Positions 26,085-36,800 are shown, numbered from the stretch's first letter. The stretch: DNA of 64,000 nucleotides from an uncultured Mediterraneibacter sp. (GCA_944381935.1 CALWMN010000002.1:124001-188000), one strand, 5' to 3'. Numbers and translations are program-made. The notes: generated by a model from the sequence alone, not told the origin.

Positions 26085-27449
26085 GTGGAAAAGATACACA
26101 AAGAGATGACATTGTACGAAAAACTGGAGATCCTCTCGGATGCGGCAAAGTATGATGTGGCATGCACATCAAGCGGAGTGGAGCGGAGAGGAGACGGAAC
26201 CGGGATGGGGAACTGCAGCAGGGCAGGCATATGCCACAGCTTTTCCGCAGACGGAAGATGCATCTCTCTTTTGAAGATTTTATTTACAAATGAATGTATT
26301 TACGACTGCAAGTATTGTGTCAACCGCTCTTCCAATGATGTCAGGAGGGCGTCTTTTACGCCGGATGAGGTCTGTACGCTCACGATGGAATTTTACCGGC
26401 GCAATTATATAGAGGGGCTTTTTCTAAGCTCCGGTATCCTGGAGAGCCCGGACCGCACGATGGAGCTGCTCTATGCGACACTTTATAAACTGAGGCATGT
26501 CTGCCGATTCCAGGGATACATCCATGTGAAGGCGATTCCCGGCGCTGACCAGCGGCTGATCCGGCTTACCGGTTTCCTTGCGGACCGTATGAGCGTAAAT
26601 ATGGAGCTGCCGACGGCTGAGAGCCTGAGGCTTCTTGCACCCCATAAGTCGAGAAAAAATATTCTGGCGCCGATGCGATTTGTGCAGGAGAAGGCGAAGG
26701 AGAACAGGCAGGAGGTTGCTCTTTACAGGAATATGCCCAGATTTGTCCCGGCAGGGCAGAGCACTCAGATGATCATCGGAGCTACACCGGAGACAGACTA
26801 TCAGATTCTGAATGTCGCGGAGGCGCTTTACAAAAAGTTTGAACTCAAAAGAGTCTTCTATTCAGCATTTGTCCCGGTGAATACAGATATTTCACTTCCG
26901 GTGCCGGCAGGGCAGGGCGCTTCGCTTTTGCGGGAGCACAGGCTTTATCAGGCGGACTGGCTTTTGCGGTTTTATCATTTCGAGGCGGACGAGCTCCTGG
27001 ATGAGGTGAATCCGAATTTTAATGTCTATCTTGACCCCAAATGCTGCTGGGCATTAAGGCATCTGGAGATGTTTCCCGTAGAAGTGAACCGGGCGGATTA
27101 CCGGATGCTTCTGCGTGTCCCGGGGATCGGCTGCAAGTCGGCGCTGCGTATTGTAAAAGCGCGGCGGCTCGGGAATCTGAAGTTTGAAGATCTTAAGAAG
27201 ATGGGGGTAGTCCTGAAACGCGCACTGTATTTTGTGACCTGCGGGGGCAGGATGCTGTATCCCGTCAGGATGGACGAAGACTACATCACGAGAAATCTGC
27301 TCAATACGGCGGAGCGGGTCCCTGAGGGGGCAGACGGGATGACTTACAGGCAGCTGACTCTTTTTGATGATTTGAGCTGGAAAGAGACAGGCAGTACAAC
27401 TAAGGGAAAGGCAAGGGGAAAGAATGAAGCAGATATATATTTGCCATGA
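26085..27449 (+). CDS. Putative DNA modification/repair radical SAM protein (TIGR03916 type)
   Basis: This 454-residue protein has the radical SAM cluster motif C-IYD-C-KY-C (Cys71, Cys75, Cys78), an N-terminal EKLEILSDAAKYDVAC start and a helix-hairpin-helix near the C terminus (RVPGIGCKSALRIVKAR), which suggests DNA binding. It matches the family named putative DNA modification/repair radical SAM protein; its reaction is not known to me. The start is GTG 26085 behind AAAGGGTGG; ATG 26106 is an alternative. Frames beginning at 25959 would lie before the promoter. Its end overlaps the DUF4130 gene by 26 bases, and LexA boxes lie upstream. Confidence 0.9.
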   Translation: MEKIHKEMTLYEKLEILSDAAKYDVACTSSGVERRGDGTGMGNCSRAGICHSFSADGRCISLLKILFTNECIYDCKYCVNRSSNDVRRASFTPDEVCTLTMEFYRRNYIEGLFLSSGILESPDRTMELLYATLYKLRHVCRFQGYIHVKAIPGADQRLIRLTGFLADRMSVNMELPTAESLRLLAPHKSRKNILAPMRFVQEKAKENRQEVALYRNMPRFVPAGQSTQMIIGATPETDYQILNVAEALYKKFELKRVFYSAFVPVNTDISLPVPAGQGASLLREHRLYQADWLLRFYHFEADELLDEVNPNFNVYLDPKCCWALRHLEMFPVEVNRADYRMLLRVPGIGCKSALRIVKARRLGNLKFEDLKKMGVVLKRALYFVTCGGRMLYPVRMDEDYITRNLLNTAERVPEGADGMTYRQLTLFDDLSWKETGSTTKGKARGKNEADIYLP

Positions 27450-28185
27450 CACGATAACGGGACTGTATTCTGCCCTCTATGATGCGTGGAAAGAGAACAG
27501 AAACGGCGAGGCGGGGATTGAACTGAGGGGAAAGACACAGCAGCAGCTCTTCTGCGAATACAGGGAAGTGGCTGAGTGTGAAACGAAAGCGCTTGCCATA
27601 GAGCGTCTCATCAAGAGATATATGGGATACAATACATACTGGGACGTTTATCACGCGCTGCTCTCGGACGACCCTGTGAAAGGGGAGGCGGTGTTCCATA
27701 TGATGCAGGAGGCCAGAAATCTGCAGGACAGCACAAAGATCATGGATCATCTGAGCGATGCAAATGTAGCAAAAGTATTTGAGCTCAGCAGAAGGGTGTC
27801 GAATGAGGCGCATGTATATGAGGAGTTCATACGGTTCCGGGAACTGGAAAACAGGGTCCTGTTCTCAGAGATCTCTCCGAAGAGCCAGGTTCTTACCTGC
27901 ATAGGCGATCATTTTGCGGACAGGTTCCCTCTGGAAAACTGGATCATATATGACAGGACACACCATGTATTTCTCGTGCATCATGCCGGAAAGCAATGGA
28001 AGCTCGTCTGGGGTGAAAAACTGGATGAGCAGGCGGCGCTTAAGACTTCGGAAAGCCAAAAGGAATATGAAAGGCTGTGGAAGGGGTTTTTTGAGTCTGT
28101 ATCGATTAAAGAGCGGGAAAATCCGGGGCTGCAGCGGAGCCATCTGCCGCTGCGTTACAGAAACCAAATGACGGAATTTTTATAA
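27424..28185 (+). CDS. DUF4130 / TIGR03915 family protein, partner of the radical SAM protein
   Basis: This 253-residue protein belongs to the TIGR03915/DUF4130 family, found with the radical SAM protein before it and, in other genomes, fused to UdgX-type uracil-DNA glycosylases. Visible family features are the opening IYICHDTITGLYSALYDAW, the VHHAGKQWKLVWG segment and the C-terminal RNQMTEFL, near the LPLRYR motif. It starts inside the upstream gene (26-base overlap), so translation is coupled. A joint role in damage-induced DNA repair is inferred from the association and the SOS boxes. Confidence 0.88.
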   Translation: MKQIYICHDTITGLYSALYDAWKENRNGEAGIELRGKTQQQLFCEYREVAECETKALAIERLIKRYMGYNTYWDVYHALLSDDPVKGEAVFHMMQEARNLQDSTKIMDHLSDANVAKVFELSRRVSNEAHVYEEFIRFRELENRVLFSEISPKSQVLTCIGDHFADRFPLENWIIYDRTHHVFLVHHAGKQWKLVWGEKLDEQAALKTSESQKEYERLWKGFFESVSIKERENPGLQRSHLPLRYRNQMTEFL

Positions 28186-28190
28186 AACGG

Positions 28191-28219
28191 TTGTATAAAA
28201 GGGAAAATAAGATTATGAT
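28191..28219 (+). promoter_or_regulatory. Promoter for nfeD-SPFH-helicase
   Basis: TTGTAT (28191-28196), 17 bases and TATGAT (28214-28219), about 50 bases before nfeD. Confidence 0.6.
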
Positions 28220-28270
28220 AGAGACATCATCACAGCTCCGGTGAAATAATATGATACAAAGGAGAAAAAT

Positions 28271-28720
28271 ATGGAGAAAGACATCATGATATGGCTGGGA
28301 CTTGTGCTTTTATTCCTGATCATTGAGATTGCGACCGTCGGACTGACCTCTATCTGGCTGGCAGGAGGTTCTCTGGCTGCATTGATCGCTGCAACTGTGG
28401 GGGCAGGACCTGTACTGCAGATCGTTATCTTTCTGGCCGTCTCTTTCCTTCTGCTTGTTTTTACCCGTCCCTTTGCAAAAAAATACATAAATTCACAGCA
28501 CGTGAAGACAAACTATGAAGAGCTGATCGGAGAAGTGGTGAAAGTGACGGAAACAGTGGATAATCTGGAACAGACTGGCAGCGCACTGGCGAAAGGGCTG
28601 GAGTGGACGGCGAGGGCGGAAGAAGACGGAGAGAAAATCGAAAAAGGGGCTCTTGCGAGGGTGGTTGATGTTTCCGGCGTGAAATTAATTCTGAAACGTT
28701 ATGAGGAGGTTGAAAAATGA
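28271..28720 (+). CDS. NfeD family membrane protein
   Basis: This 149-residue protein has two to three membrane helices (about residues 5-65) and a C-terminal OB-type domain (about 85-145) with EELIGEVVKVTETV and GALARVVDVSGVKLIL. This is the short NfeD form that works with SPFH proteins in membrane microdomains. AGGAG precedes the ATG. Its last four bases overlap the SPFH gene (ATGA), as usual for this pair. Confidence 0.9.
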   Translation: MEKDIMIWLGLVLLFLIIEIATVGLTSIWLAGGSLAALIAATVGAGPVLQIVIFLAVSFLLLVFTRPFAKKYINSQHVKTNYEELIGEVVKVTETVDNLEQTGSALAKGLEWTARAEEDGEKIEKGALARVVDVSGVKLILKRYEEVEK

Positions 28721-29661
28721 ATTTTTTCGGATTGTTTTTTGTGTTTTTTATCATTTTGATCATTATATTGCTGCTCTTGGTCACCAATATCAGGATTGTT
28801 CCCCAGGCACACGCCTTTGTCCTGGAGCGCCTTGGCGGATATAAAGAGACGTGGGGCGTGGGCCTGCACTTTAAAATCCCGATTCTGGACAGGGTGGCAC
28901 GGAAGGTTTCGCTTAAAGAGCAGGTTGTGGATTTCGAGCCTCAGGCAGTGATTACGAAGGATAATGTTACCATGCAGATTGATACGGTTGTATTCTATCA
29001 GATTACAGATCCGAAGAAATATGCATATGGAGTTGAGAATCCGATTTCGGCGATTGAGAACCTGACGGCAACGACACTGCGGAATATCATAGGAGACCTG
29101 GAACTGGATGAGACGCTGACGTCCCGCGAGACGATCAATTCCAAGATGAGGACGATCCTGGATATTGCCACAGATGAGTGGGGGATCAAGGTGAACCGTG
29201 TGGAGCTTAAGAATATTATGCCGCCGAAGGCGATTCAGGATGCGATGGAGAAACAGATGAAGGCAGAACGTGAGAGGCGTGAGGCAATCCTGAGGGCAGA
29301 GGGGGAGAAGAAGTCCACGATTCTTGTGGCAGAAGGCGAGAAAGAGTCTGTAATCCTTGAGGCGGAAGCGGCTAAGCAGGCGGCAATCCTGAATGCGGAG
29401 GCCGAGAAACAGAGACGGATCAAAGAGGCGGAAGGACAGGCGGAAGCAATACGCACCGTACAGAAGGCTACTGCAGACGGAATTGAATATGTCAAGAGCG
29501 CCGGGGCAGATGACGCGGTACTTACGCTGAAGAGCCTGGAAGCGTTTGCGAAAGCTGCGGACGGAAAGGCAACGAAGATCATCATTCCATCTGAGCTTCA
29601 GGGAATAGCAGGGCTTACTAAGACGATTGCAGAAGTCGCGCGCACAGATAAGACAGAATGA
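28717..29661 (+). CDS. SPFH/band-7 protein (paraslipin, QmcA-like)
   Basis: This 314-residue protein has one N-terminal membrane helix (about 1-25), the SPFH domain with IVPQAHAFVLERLGGYKETW and FEPQAVITKDNVTMQIDTVVFYQI, and a long Ala/Glu-rich coiled-coil stretch (about 180-265) used for assembly. It likely forms rings in the membrane that act with NfeD on lipid or protein quality. It overlaps nfeD and the helicase gene by four bases each, which implies coupled translation of all three. Confidence 0.93.
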   Translation: MNFFGLFFVFFIILIIILLLLVTNIRIVPQAHAFVLERLGGYKETWGVGLHFKIPILDRVARKVSLKEQVVDFEPQAVITKDNVTMQIDTVVFYQITDPKKYAYGVENPISAIENLTATTLRNIIGDLELDETLTSRETINSKMRTILDIATDEWGIKVNRVELKNIMPPKAIQDAMEKQMKAERERREAILRAEGEKKSTILVAEGEKESVILEAEAAKQAAILNAEAEKQRRIKEAEGQAEAIRTVQKATADGIEYVKSAGADDAVLTLKSLEAFAKAADGKATKIIIPSELQGIAGLTKTIAEVARTDKTE

Positions 29662-32027
29662 GTCAGGTGAAAGAGGAAGAAAAGCTTATAAAAATATCTG
29701 TCAGGAATCTGGTTGAATTTATCCTCCGGGAGGGGGATCTGGACAACCGGATTTCCGGGAGCATGGAGCGGGACGCCATGCTCATGGGAGGAAGGATGCA
29801 CCGGAAGATCCAGAGGAAGATGGGGTCGGAATACCAGGCTGAAGTCCCGCTCAGGATACGGATCTCCTGTGATGGGTTCACGCTGCAGCTTGAGGGCAGG
29901 GCAGACGGGATCATCACAGAGGAAGCGTCAGGCCAGAAGGAAATCGTGATAGATGAGATTAAGGGGACATTCCGGGAACTCGGACGTTTCGAGGAGCCTG
30001 TTAACGTCCATAAGGCGCAGGCCAAATGCTATGCCTGCATTTATGCAAAGCAGAATAACCTCAGTGAAATCAGTGTCCAGATGACTTACTGTCATCTGGA
30101 CACTGAAGAAATAAAGAGGTTTAAAGAGAAATTCTCACGCGACGAGCTTGAAATGTGGTTTGACGGGCTCATAGAACAGTATAAAAAATGGGCGCAATTT
30201 CAGATCAAGTGGGAGAAAGAACGCAACGGGTCGATCGGCGGAGTGGAATTTCCGTTCCCGTACAGGGAGGGGCAGAGAGATCTGGTGGCTTCGGTATACC
30301 GCACGATACTGAGGAAAAAGAAGCTTTTTATTCAGGCCCCGACAGGGGTCGGCAAGACGATGGCGACTGTTTTCCCGGCAGTGAAAGCGGTAAAAGAGGG
30401 ATTGGGAGACAAGATTTTTTATCTGACCGCCAAGACCATTACAAGAACGGTTGCCGAGCAGGCATTTGACAAGCTCAGAGAGCAGGGACTTCGCTTTAAG
30501 GCGATTACTTTGACTGCGAAAGAAAAAATATGCTTCTGTGAGGAGACAGAATGTAATCCTGATGCATGCCCGTACGCGAAAGGTCATTTTGACCGGGTGA
30601 ATGATGCGGTCTTTGACCTGATCTCAAGCCGGGATGACATGAGCCGGGGTGTGTTGGAGGAGCAGGCGAGGAAATACAGAGTGTGCCCCTTTGAGCTTTC
30701 TCTTGATGTATCGGTATGGGCGGATGCGGTGATCTGTGATTATAACTATGTGTTTGATCCCAGCGCACACCTGAAACGGTTCTTTTCTGAGGGTGGGAAC
30801 GGAGGTTATATTTTCCTCATCGACGAGGCGCATAACCTGGTTGAGCGTGGAAGGGAAATGTACAGCGCTGCGCTTTATAAAGAGGATTTTCTCCCAGTCA
30901 GGAGAGAGGTGAAAAGCCTGGATACAAAGCTTGCCCGCCGTCTGGATGAGATGAACCGCCTGTTTCTGGAGCTGAAGAGGGATTGTGAACAATATCAGCT
31001 TCTGGGGAGCCTGTCGCATCTCGTGCTGAAGCTGATGAATCTTGTCACGGAGATGGAGCGCTTCCTGGAGGAAAACAGGGAAGGGAACAGGCATGATGAT
31101 GTACTGGAGCTGTATTTCCGGGTTCGGGACTTTCTGGACATATATGATATCCTGGATGAAAATTACGTAATTTACAGTGAGCTGGAAGATGACGGGAGAT
31201 TTAAGGTAAAACTTTTCTGTATAAATCCGGCGGTAAATCTTCAGGCTTATCTTGAGCAGGGAAACAGTACGGTCTTCTTTTCTGCCACGCTGCTTCCAAT
31301 TCATTATTATAAAAAGCTCTTATCCGTCAGAATGGATGATTATGCGATCTATGCGGAATCCCCTTTTCATCCGGGAAACAGGCTTCTGGTAATCGGGCAG
31401 GACGTAAGCACCAGATATACACAGAGGGGACAGGACATGTATCGGAGGATCGCCGGATATATCAATGCTGTGGCTGAGGCGAAAACAGGGAATTATATGG
31501 CGTTTTTCCCCTCTTATCGGTTTATGGAAGACGTTTACCGCTGCTTTACGGAGATAAACAGGAGCGCCGATACGGTCCTGCAGTCGCAGTTCATGTCGGA
31601 AGAGGAACGGGAAGCGTTTCTTTTGGAATTTGGGTTTGACAGGGAGAAGAGCCTGGTCGGCTTCTGCGTGATGGGCGGCATATTTTCAGAGGGCATCGAC
31701 CTGACGGAGGACCGTCTTATAGGAGCGGTTGTTGTGGGGACAGGTCTCCCACAGGTGTGCAATGACAGGGAGATCATGAAGAATTATTTTGACGGAAATG
31801 ATATGCAGGGATTTGATTATGCATACCGGTATCCGGGAATGAATAAAGTCCTCCAGTCTGCAGGACGGGTGATCAGGACAGAGAATGACAGAGGGATCAT
31901 CCTGCTTTTGGATGACCGGTTCCTGCAGAAACAGTACCGCGAGCTGTTCCCGCGGGAATGGAGTTGCATTGAGAGATGCAGTGTTTCAAGCCTGAAAGGT
32001 ATTGTGGAGCGGTTCTGGGAGAAATGA
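29658..32027 (+). CDS. ATP-dependent helicase of the XPD/DinG type
   Basis: This 789-residue protein has Walker A APTGVGKT (Lys233), the DEAH box (389-392), a cluster of cysteines between them (CFCEETECNPDAC and a later VCPFEL) that fits the 4Fe-4S site of XPD/DinG helicases, and a C-terminal domain with GIFSEGIDL and QSAGRVIRTENDRG. An N-terminal region (about 1-190) resembles a PD-(D/E)XK nuclease fold seen in related helicases; this part is inferred from VIDEIKGTFRE. It starts within the SPFH stop codon (ATGA). Its pairing with membrane proteins is unusual. The helicase probably works in DNA repair. Confidence 0.9.
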   Translation: MSQVKEEEKLIKISVRNLVEFILREGDLDNRISGSMERDAMLMGGRMHRKIQRKMGSEYQAEVPLRIRISCDGFTLQLEGRADGIITEEASGQKEIVIDEIKGTFRELGRFEEPVNVHKAQAKCYACIYAKQNNLSEISVQMTYCHLDTEEIKRFKEKFSRDELEMWFDGLIEQYKKWAQFQIKWEKERNGSIGGVEFPFPYREGQRDLVASVYRTILRKKKLFIQAPTGVGKTMATVFPAVKAVKEGLGDKIFYLTAKTITRTVAEQAFDKLREQGLRFKAITLTAKEKICFCEETECNPDACPYAKGHFDRVNDAVFDLISSRDDMSRGVLEEQARKYRVCPFELSLDVSVWADAVICDYNYVFDPSAHLKRFFSEGGNGGYIFLIDEAHNLVERGREMYSAALYKEDFLPVRREVKSLDTKLARRLDEMNRLFLELKRDCEQYQLLGSLSHLVLKLMNLVTEMERFLEENREGNRHDDVLELYFRVRDFLDIYDILDENYVIYSELEDDGRFKVKLFCINPAVNLQAYLEQGNSTVFFSATLLPIHYYKKLLSVRMDDYAIYAESPFHPGNRLLVIGQDVSTRYTQRGQDMYRRIAGYINAVAEAKTGNYMAFFPSYRFMEDVYRCFTEINRSADTVLQSQFMSEEEREAFLLEFGFDREKSLVGFCVMGGIFSEGIDLTEDRLIGAVVVGTGLPQVCNDREIMKNYFDGNDMQGFDYAYRYPGMNKVLQSAGRVIRTENDRGIILLLDDRFLQKQYRELFPREWSCIERCSVSSLKGIVERFWEK

Positions 32028-32044
32028 TCCGCAGGATTTCGGAG

Positions 32045-32935
32045 TCAGTCCGTATCCGTGCGGAAGTAACTCAGAAATTCCCTGGAGGCATGGGAGAGCG
32101 GCAGATGCTCGTTATATACAACGGCAAGTTCCCGCTCCGGCAGAGTCTCTTTTGTCTCAAGCACATAGATTCCGTCTGTGTCCCCTGATATACAGTAATC
32201 CGGTATGAACGCAATTCCAAGCCCGATCCGTGCCAGGTCAATGAGCAGGTCGTTGCTGGTCAGCTCGACCTCGGGAACCAGATCAAGCTGGTGCTGCTGG
32301 AACAGCCGGTGCAGAAACTCGTTTGTTGTGCTGTTTTTGTCCAGCATGAGGATAGGGTATTTGAGAAGCTGCCTGAAAGACAGCTTTTTCCCTTTCAGCT
32401 CCTGATAGGATTCACTGGCAATAAAAACATCATGGAATTTCCTGATCTTGATCGTGGAAGTATGATTCCCCAGATAATTGTTCGGGGTATTCACCACGAT
32501 CAGGTCGACAAGTCCGTTTTTGAGAAGTTCCGCGCATTTGACAGAGGTCTGGTTCACTACTTTGATATGTGCATTTGGAAATGTCCTGTGAAAACGCTCC
32601 AGATAAGGGATGAGAAAATAACGGCAGATCGTATCGCTTGCACCGATCCTGATCTGTCCGCCTGTTGAGGCGGCGTCAAGAAGCTGTGCCTCCCCTTTCC
32701 GGATCAGATGCATCGCCGGTTCAATGTGCCGCATCAGGATCTCGCCCTCAGGCGTGAGCTGTACTTTTTTCGTGCTTCTGATAAAAAGAGTCTGGTCCAG
32801 CTTCCGCTCCAGAGTTTTGATCGACTGGCTGACTGCCGACTGGGAGATGAAGAGCTGCTTGGACGCCTCAGAGAAGTTCAGGGTAGAGGCGACGTGGTAG
32901 AAGACTTTATATAATTCATAATTGATATCTATCAT
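32045..32935 (-). CDS. LysR-family transcription regulator
   Basis: This 296-residue regulator has the N-terminal winged helix (YKVFYHVASTLNFSEASKQLFISQSAVSQSIKTLE in the usual position, residues about 8-42) and a C-terminal periplasmic-binding-type sensing domain. Length is typical. AGGAGGTC precedes its ATG. It is divergent from the TIGR01906 membrane gene, 77 bases between the two starts, so it may control that gene as well as itself. Its end lies 17 bases from the converging helicase gene. The ligand is unknown. Confidence 0.92.
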   Translation of the reverse strand: MIDINYELYKVFYHVASTLNFSEASKQLFISQSAVSQSIKTLERKLDQTLFIRSTKKVQLTPEGEILMRHIEPAMHLIRKGEAQLLDAASTGGQIRIGASDTICRYFLIPYLERFHRTFPNAHIKVVNQTSVKCAELLKNGLVDLIVVNTPNNYLGNHTSTIKIRKFHDVFIASESYQELKGKKLSFRQLLKYPILMLDKNSTTNEFLHRLFQQHQLDLVPEVELTSNDLLIDLARIGLGIAFIPDYCISGDTDGIYVLETKETLPERELAVVYNEHLPLSHASREFLSYFRTDTD

Positions 32936-33012
32936 TATAAGACCTCCTAATAAGTGGTGATTGTATTATAAGATATGGAAAAACAAATTGCAATGGAAGG
33001 ATGAATGATGAT

Positions 33013-33723
33013 ATGAAAAAAATTCAATGGCTGGCAGGAATGATTTTTGCATTTTCTCTGATCCTGATCCTTCTTATCAGCAGTTTTGAGATTGCAATGT
33101 ATGCTGATTTCGGGGTATATGAACGAGAATATGAAAAGTATGATGTGCTCTCGGATCTTGATATGACAATGGAGGATACCATGTATGTCACCCGTGAGAT
33201 GATGGCATATCTGAGGGGGGACAGGGAAGCGCTCTCTGTGATTACCACTGTGGAAGGGAAAGAGCAGGACTTTTTCAATGAACAGGACAGGTTCCACATG
33301 GGAGAGGTCCGGGCGCTTTTTATCGGCGGGCTGAACTTAAGGGCCGGTGCCTGTATCGCTGCAGCCCTGTGCCTAGCCGTTGTGCTTGGAACAAGGGCAG
33401 ACTGGAGAAAAGTCCTTTCCCGGTCCTATCAGGCAGCTCTTGCCGTCACCGGATTTGCCGTCGTCCTGCTGGGAATCGCTGTTGCGGTAGATTTTAATGC
33501 GGTCTTCGTACAGTTCCATCATATCTTTTTTGACAATGACCTCTGGCTTTTTGACCCGGCAGAGGACTATATGATACGGATGCTCCCGGAAGGCCTTTTT
33601 GCAGATATGGTTATAAGGATAGGGGGATTCTTTGTTTTCGGACTTGCCGCAGTGCTGGCCATAAGCCTTCTGGCAGGGAGGATGCGAAAGAAGTTGATTA
33701 GACAGACTTATGAAAAAGTTTAA
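33013..33723 (+). CDS. TIGR01906 family integral membrane protein
   Basis: This 236-residue protein has about four membrane helices, with a long outside loop between helices one and two. The family signature is visible near residues 155-190: FHHIFFDNDLWLFDP followed by MIRMLPEGLF. ATG 33013 is used; the ATG at 33001 sits directly on the GGAAGG ribosome site. The function of the family is unknown. The divergent LysR gene suggests regulated expression. Confidence 0.85.
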   Translation: MKKIQWLAGMIFAFSLILILLISSFEIAMYADFGVYEREYEKYDVLSDLDMTMEDTMYVTREMMAYLRGDREALSVITTVEGKEQDFFNEQDRFHMGEVRALFIGGLNLRAGACIAAALCLAVVLGTRADWRKVLSRSYQAALAVTGFAVVLLGIAVAVDFNAVFVQFHHIFFDNDLWLFDPAEDYMIRMLPEGLFADMVIRIGGFFVFGLAAVLAISLLAGRMRKKLIRQTYEKV

Positions 33724-33813
33724 TTTTATTAATTATACTAATGATGAAAAATGTGATACGATTAGATTAACTGATTACAGGCATACTGAAATTAAGTGCA
33801 AAGGAGATTTCTT

Positions 33814-36800
33814 ATGAGTGATGTAAAGCGCGTGTATGTGGAAAAGAAACCGGAATTTGCCGTGTCTGCCAGGGGGCTGAGGCACGAGATCCGGCATTAT
33901 CTCGGATTATCAGGAGTCACGGGAGTGCGCGTCCTGATCCGTTATGACGCCGAGAATATTTCTGACGAGACTTTTGAGAGGGCATGCAGAGGAGTGTTTG
34001 CGGAACCTCCGGTCGACATGCTGTACAGAGAAGAATTTCCTGCAAATGCCGCAGACCGGATCTTCTCCGTGGAATTTCTTCCGGGTCAGTTTGACCAGAG
34101 GGCAGATTCGGCGGAGCAGTGTATCCGTTTTATAAAGGAGGACGAGAAGCCGGTCATCCGCACGGCAACTACTTATGTGATCGAAGGAGTGCTCTCGGAT
34201 GAGGAGTTTCGGAAAGTAAAATCTCATTGTATCAACCCGGTCGATTCAAGGGAGGCGTCGGATGAAAAACCGAATACCCTTGTAACTGTATTTGAGGAGC
34301 CGGAGGATATCAGGATTTTTGAAGGGTTTAAGGATATGCCGGAGCAGGAGCTTAAAGAACTGTATAATTCTCTGGGGCTTGCGATGACTTTTAAGGACTT
34401 CCTGCATATCCAGGCTTATTTCAGCGGGGAGGAGCACCGGGATCCGACGATGACCGAGATTCGTGTCCTCGACACATACTGGTCGGATCATTGCAGGCAT
34501 ACGACTTTTTCCACGGAATTGAAACATGTATCCTTTGACGGCGGAGATTACAGCGAACCGATCAAAAAGACTTATGAACAGTATTTGAAAGACCACAGCG
34601 AGATATTTGGGGGGAGGGACGACAAGTTTGTCTGCCTGATGGATCTTGCGCTGATGGCAATGAGGAAGCTGAAAAAGGAAGGGAAGCTGGAGGACCAGGA
34701 GGAGTCGGATGAGATCAACGCCTGCAGCATCGTGGTGCCGGTCAGTGTGGACGGCGTGGAAGAAGAATGGCTGATCAATTTCAAGAATGAGACGCACAAT
34801 CATCCCACGGAAATAGAGCCTTTCGGCGGGGCGGCGACATGCCTTGGCGGCGCGATCCGCGACCCCCTGTCAGGCAGGACCTATGTGTATCAGGCAATGC
34901 GTGTGACAGGGGCGGCTGACCCCACTGTATCCGCAGAGGCTACGCTGAAGGGGAAGCTGCCTCAGAAAAAGCTCGTCCGGGAGGCTGCCCACGGGTACAG
35001 CTCTTACGGCAACCAGATAGGACTTGCCACAGGGGCGGTAAAGGAGATCTATCACCCGGACTATGTGGCAAAGCGTATGGAAATCGGGGCAGTTCTCGGG
35101 GCAGCGCCCAGGCGCGCCGTGATCCGGGAGACATCTGATCCGGGCGATATCATTATCCTGCTCGGAGGGCGCACAGGCAGGGACGGATGCGGGGGCGCCA
35201 CCGGCTCATCCAAAGTCCATACGGAGGAATCCATTGAGACATGCGGGGCAGAAGTACAGAAGGGAAATCCGCCTACGGAGCGCAAAATACAGCGTCTGTT
35301 CAGGAGGGAGGAAGTGAGCCGCCTTATCAAGAAGTGCAATGACTTTGGGGCAGGCGGAGTGTCGGTTGCGATCGGCGAACTTGCGGACGGGCTTAAGGTG
35401 GAGCTGGATAAGGTTCCAAAGAAATATGCGGGACTTGACGGGACGGAGATTGCGATTTCCGAGTCACAGGAAAGAATGGCAGTCGTTGTCGGCCCGAAGG
35501 ACGTGGACCGCTTCATGTCTTATGCGAAAGAGGAAAACCTCGAGGCGACCGCTGTGGCTGTTGTGACGGAATCGCCAAGGCTCGTACTCGTATGGCGGGG
35601 TAAGGAGATCGTGAATATTTCACGCGCCTTTCTGGACACGAACGGCGCCCATCAGGAGACAGATGTTGAGGTGGAAATGCCGGTCCGTGAAGGAAGCCTG
35701 TTTAACAGGGAAGAAGTCGGGGATGTACGGGGAAAATGGCTCTCCACCCTTGCGGATTTGAATGTCTGCTCACAGAAGGGGCTGGTGGAGATGTTCGACG
35801 GTTCCATAGGAGCAGGGTCTGTGTTTATGCCTCACGGCGGGAAGTACCAGATGACGGAAACACAGGCAATGGTGGCGAAGGTTCCTGTCCGGAAGGGGAA
35901 TACAGACAGTGTGTCCATGATGAGCTATGGGTTTGATCCATATCTGTCAAGCTGGAGCCCGTATCACGGAGCGGTTTACGCAGTGACGGAATCGGTCGCC
36001 AAGATTGTGGCATCGGGCGGAGACCATCGGAAGATACGGTTTACTTTCCAGGAGTATTTCAGGAGGATGACGGAAGACCCCAGAAGATGGAGCCAGCCGT
36101 TTGCGGCCTTGCTGGGTTCCTATGCTGCGCAGATCGGATTCGGGCTGCCGTCCATAGGAGGGAAGGACAGCATGTCGGGTACGTTCCAGGATATCGACGT
36201 GCCCCCTACACTTGTATCTTTTGCGGTTGATATGGCGAAGGACCGGGATATCATTACACCAGAGCTGAAAAGAGCCGGGAGCAGGCTTGTGTGGCTTCGG
36301 ATAGAGAGAGACGGATATGATCTTCCGGTTTATGATAAGGTTCTGGAGCAGTACGGGAAATTTACGGAAGATATCAGGAATGGAAGGATTATCTCTGCCT
36401 ATGCGCTTGACCGGCACGGCGTTATCGCCGCTGTGAGCAAAATGGCGTTTGGAAACGGCATGGGAGTCAGGCTTGAGCACAATATGGACCCGAGGGACCT
36501 GTTCGCCCCGGCGTTCGGCGATATTATCGCAGAGGTGCCGGACGGGCAGACAGGAAATCTGTCGATTGCTTATACCGTAATCGGGGAAGTGACGGACAGC
36601 GACGGGTTTGAATACAGGGATACTGTGATCAGCCTGGAGGAGGCCAAAAAGGCATGGACCGGCACGCTTGAGAAGGTATTTGCCACAAAGTCCTCCTCCC
36701 ATTCTGAGGAAGTTGTGGAAGAGAAACTCTTTGACGCATCGGAAGTATATGTCTGCAGCCATAAGCTGGCACAGCCTACGGTCTTTATACCTGTATTCCC

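Noticed and set aside
33724-33813. Search for a purine riboswitch before purL
   Set aside because: The gap is AT-rich and too short for the known aptamer.
35947-36762. 271-codon - strand frame opposite purL
   Set aside because: Shadow of a large conserved gene.
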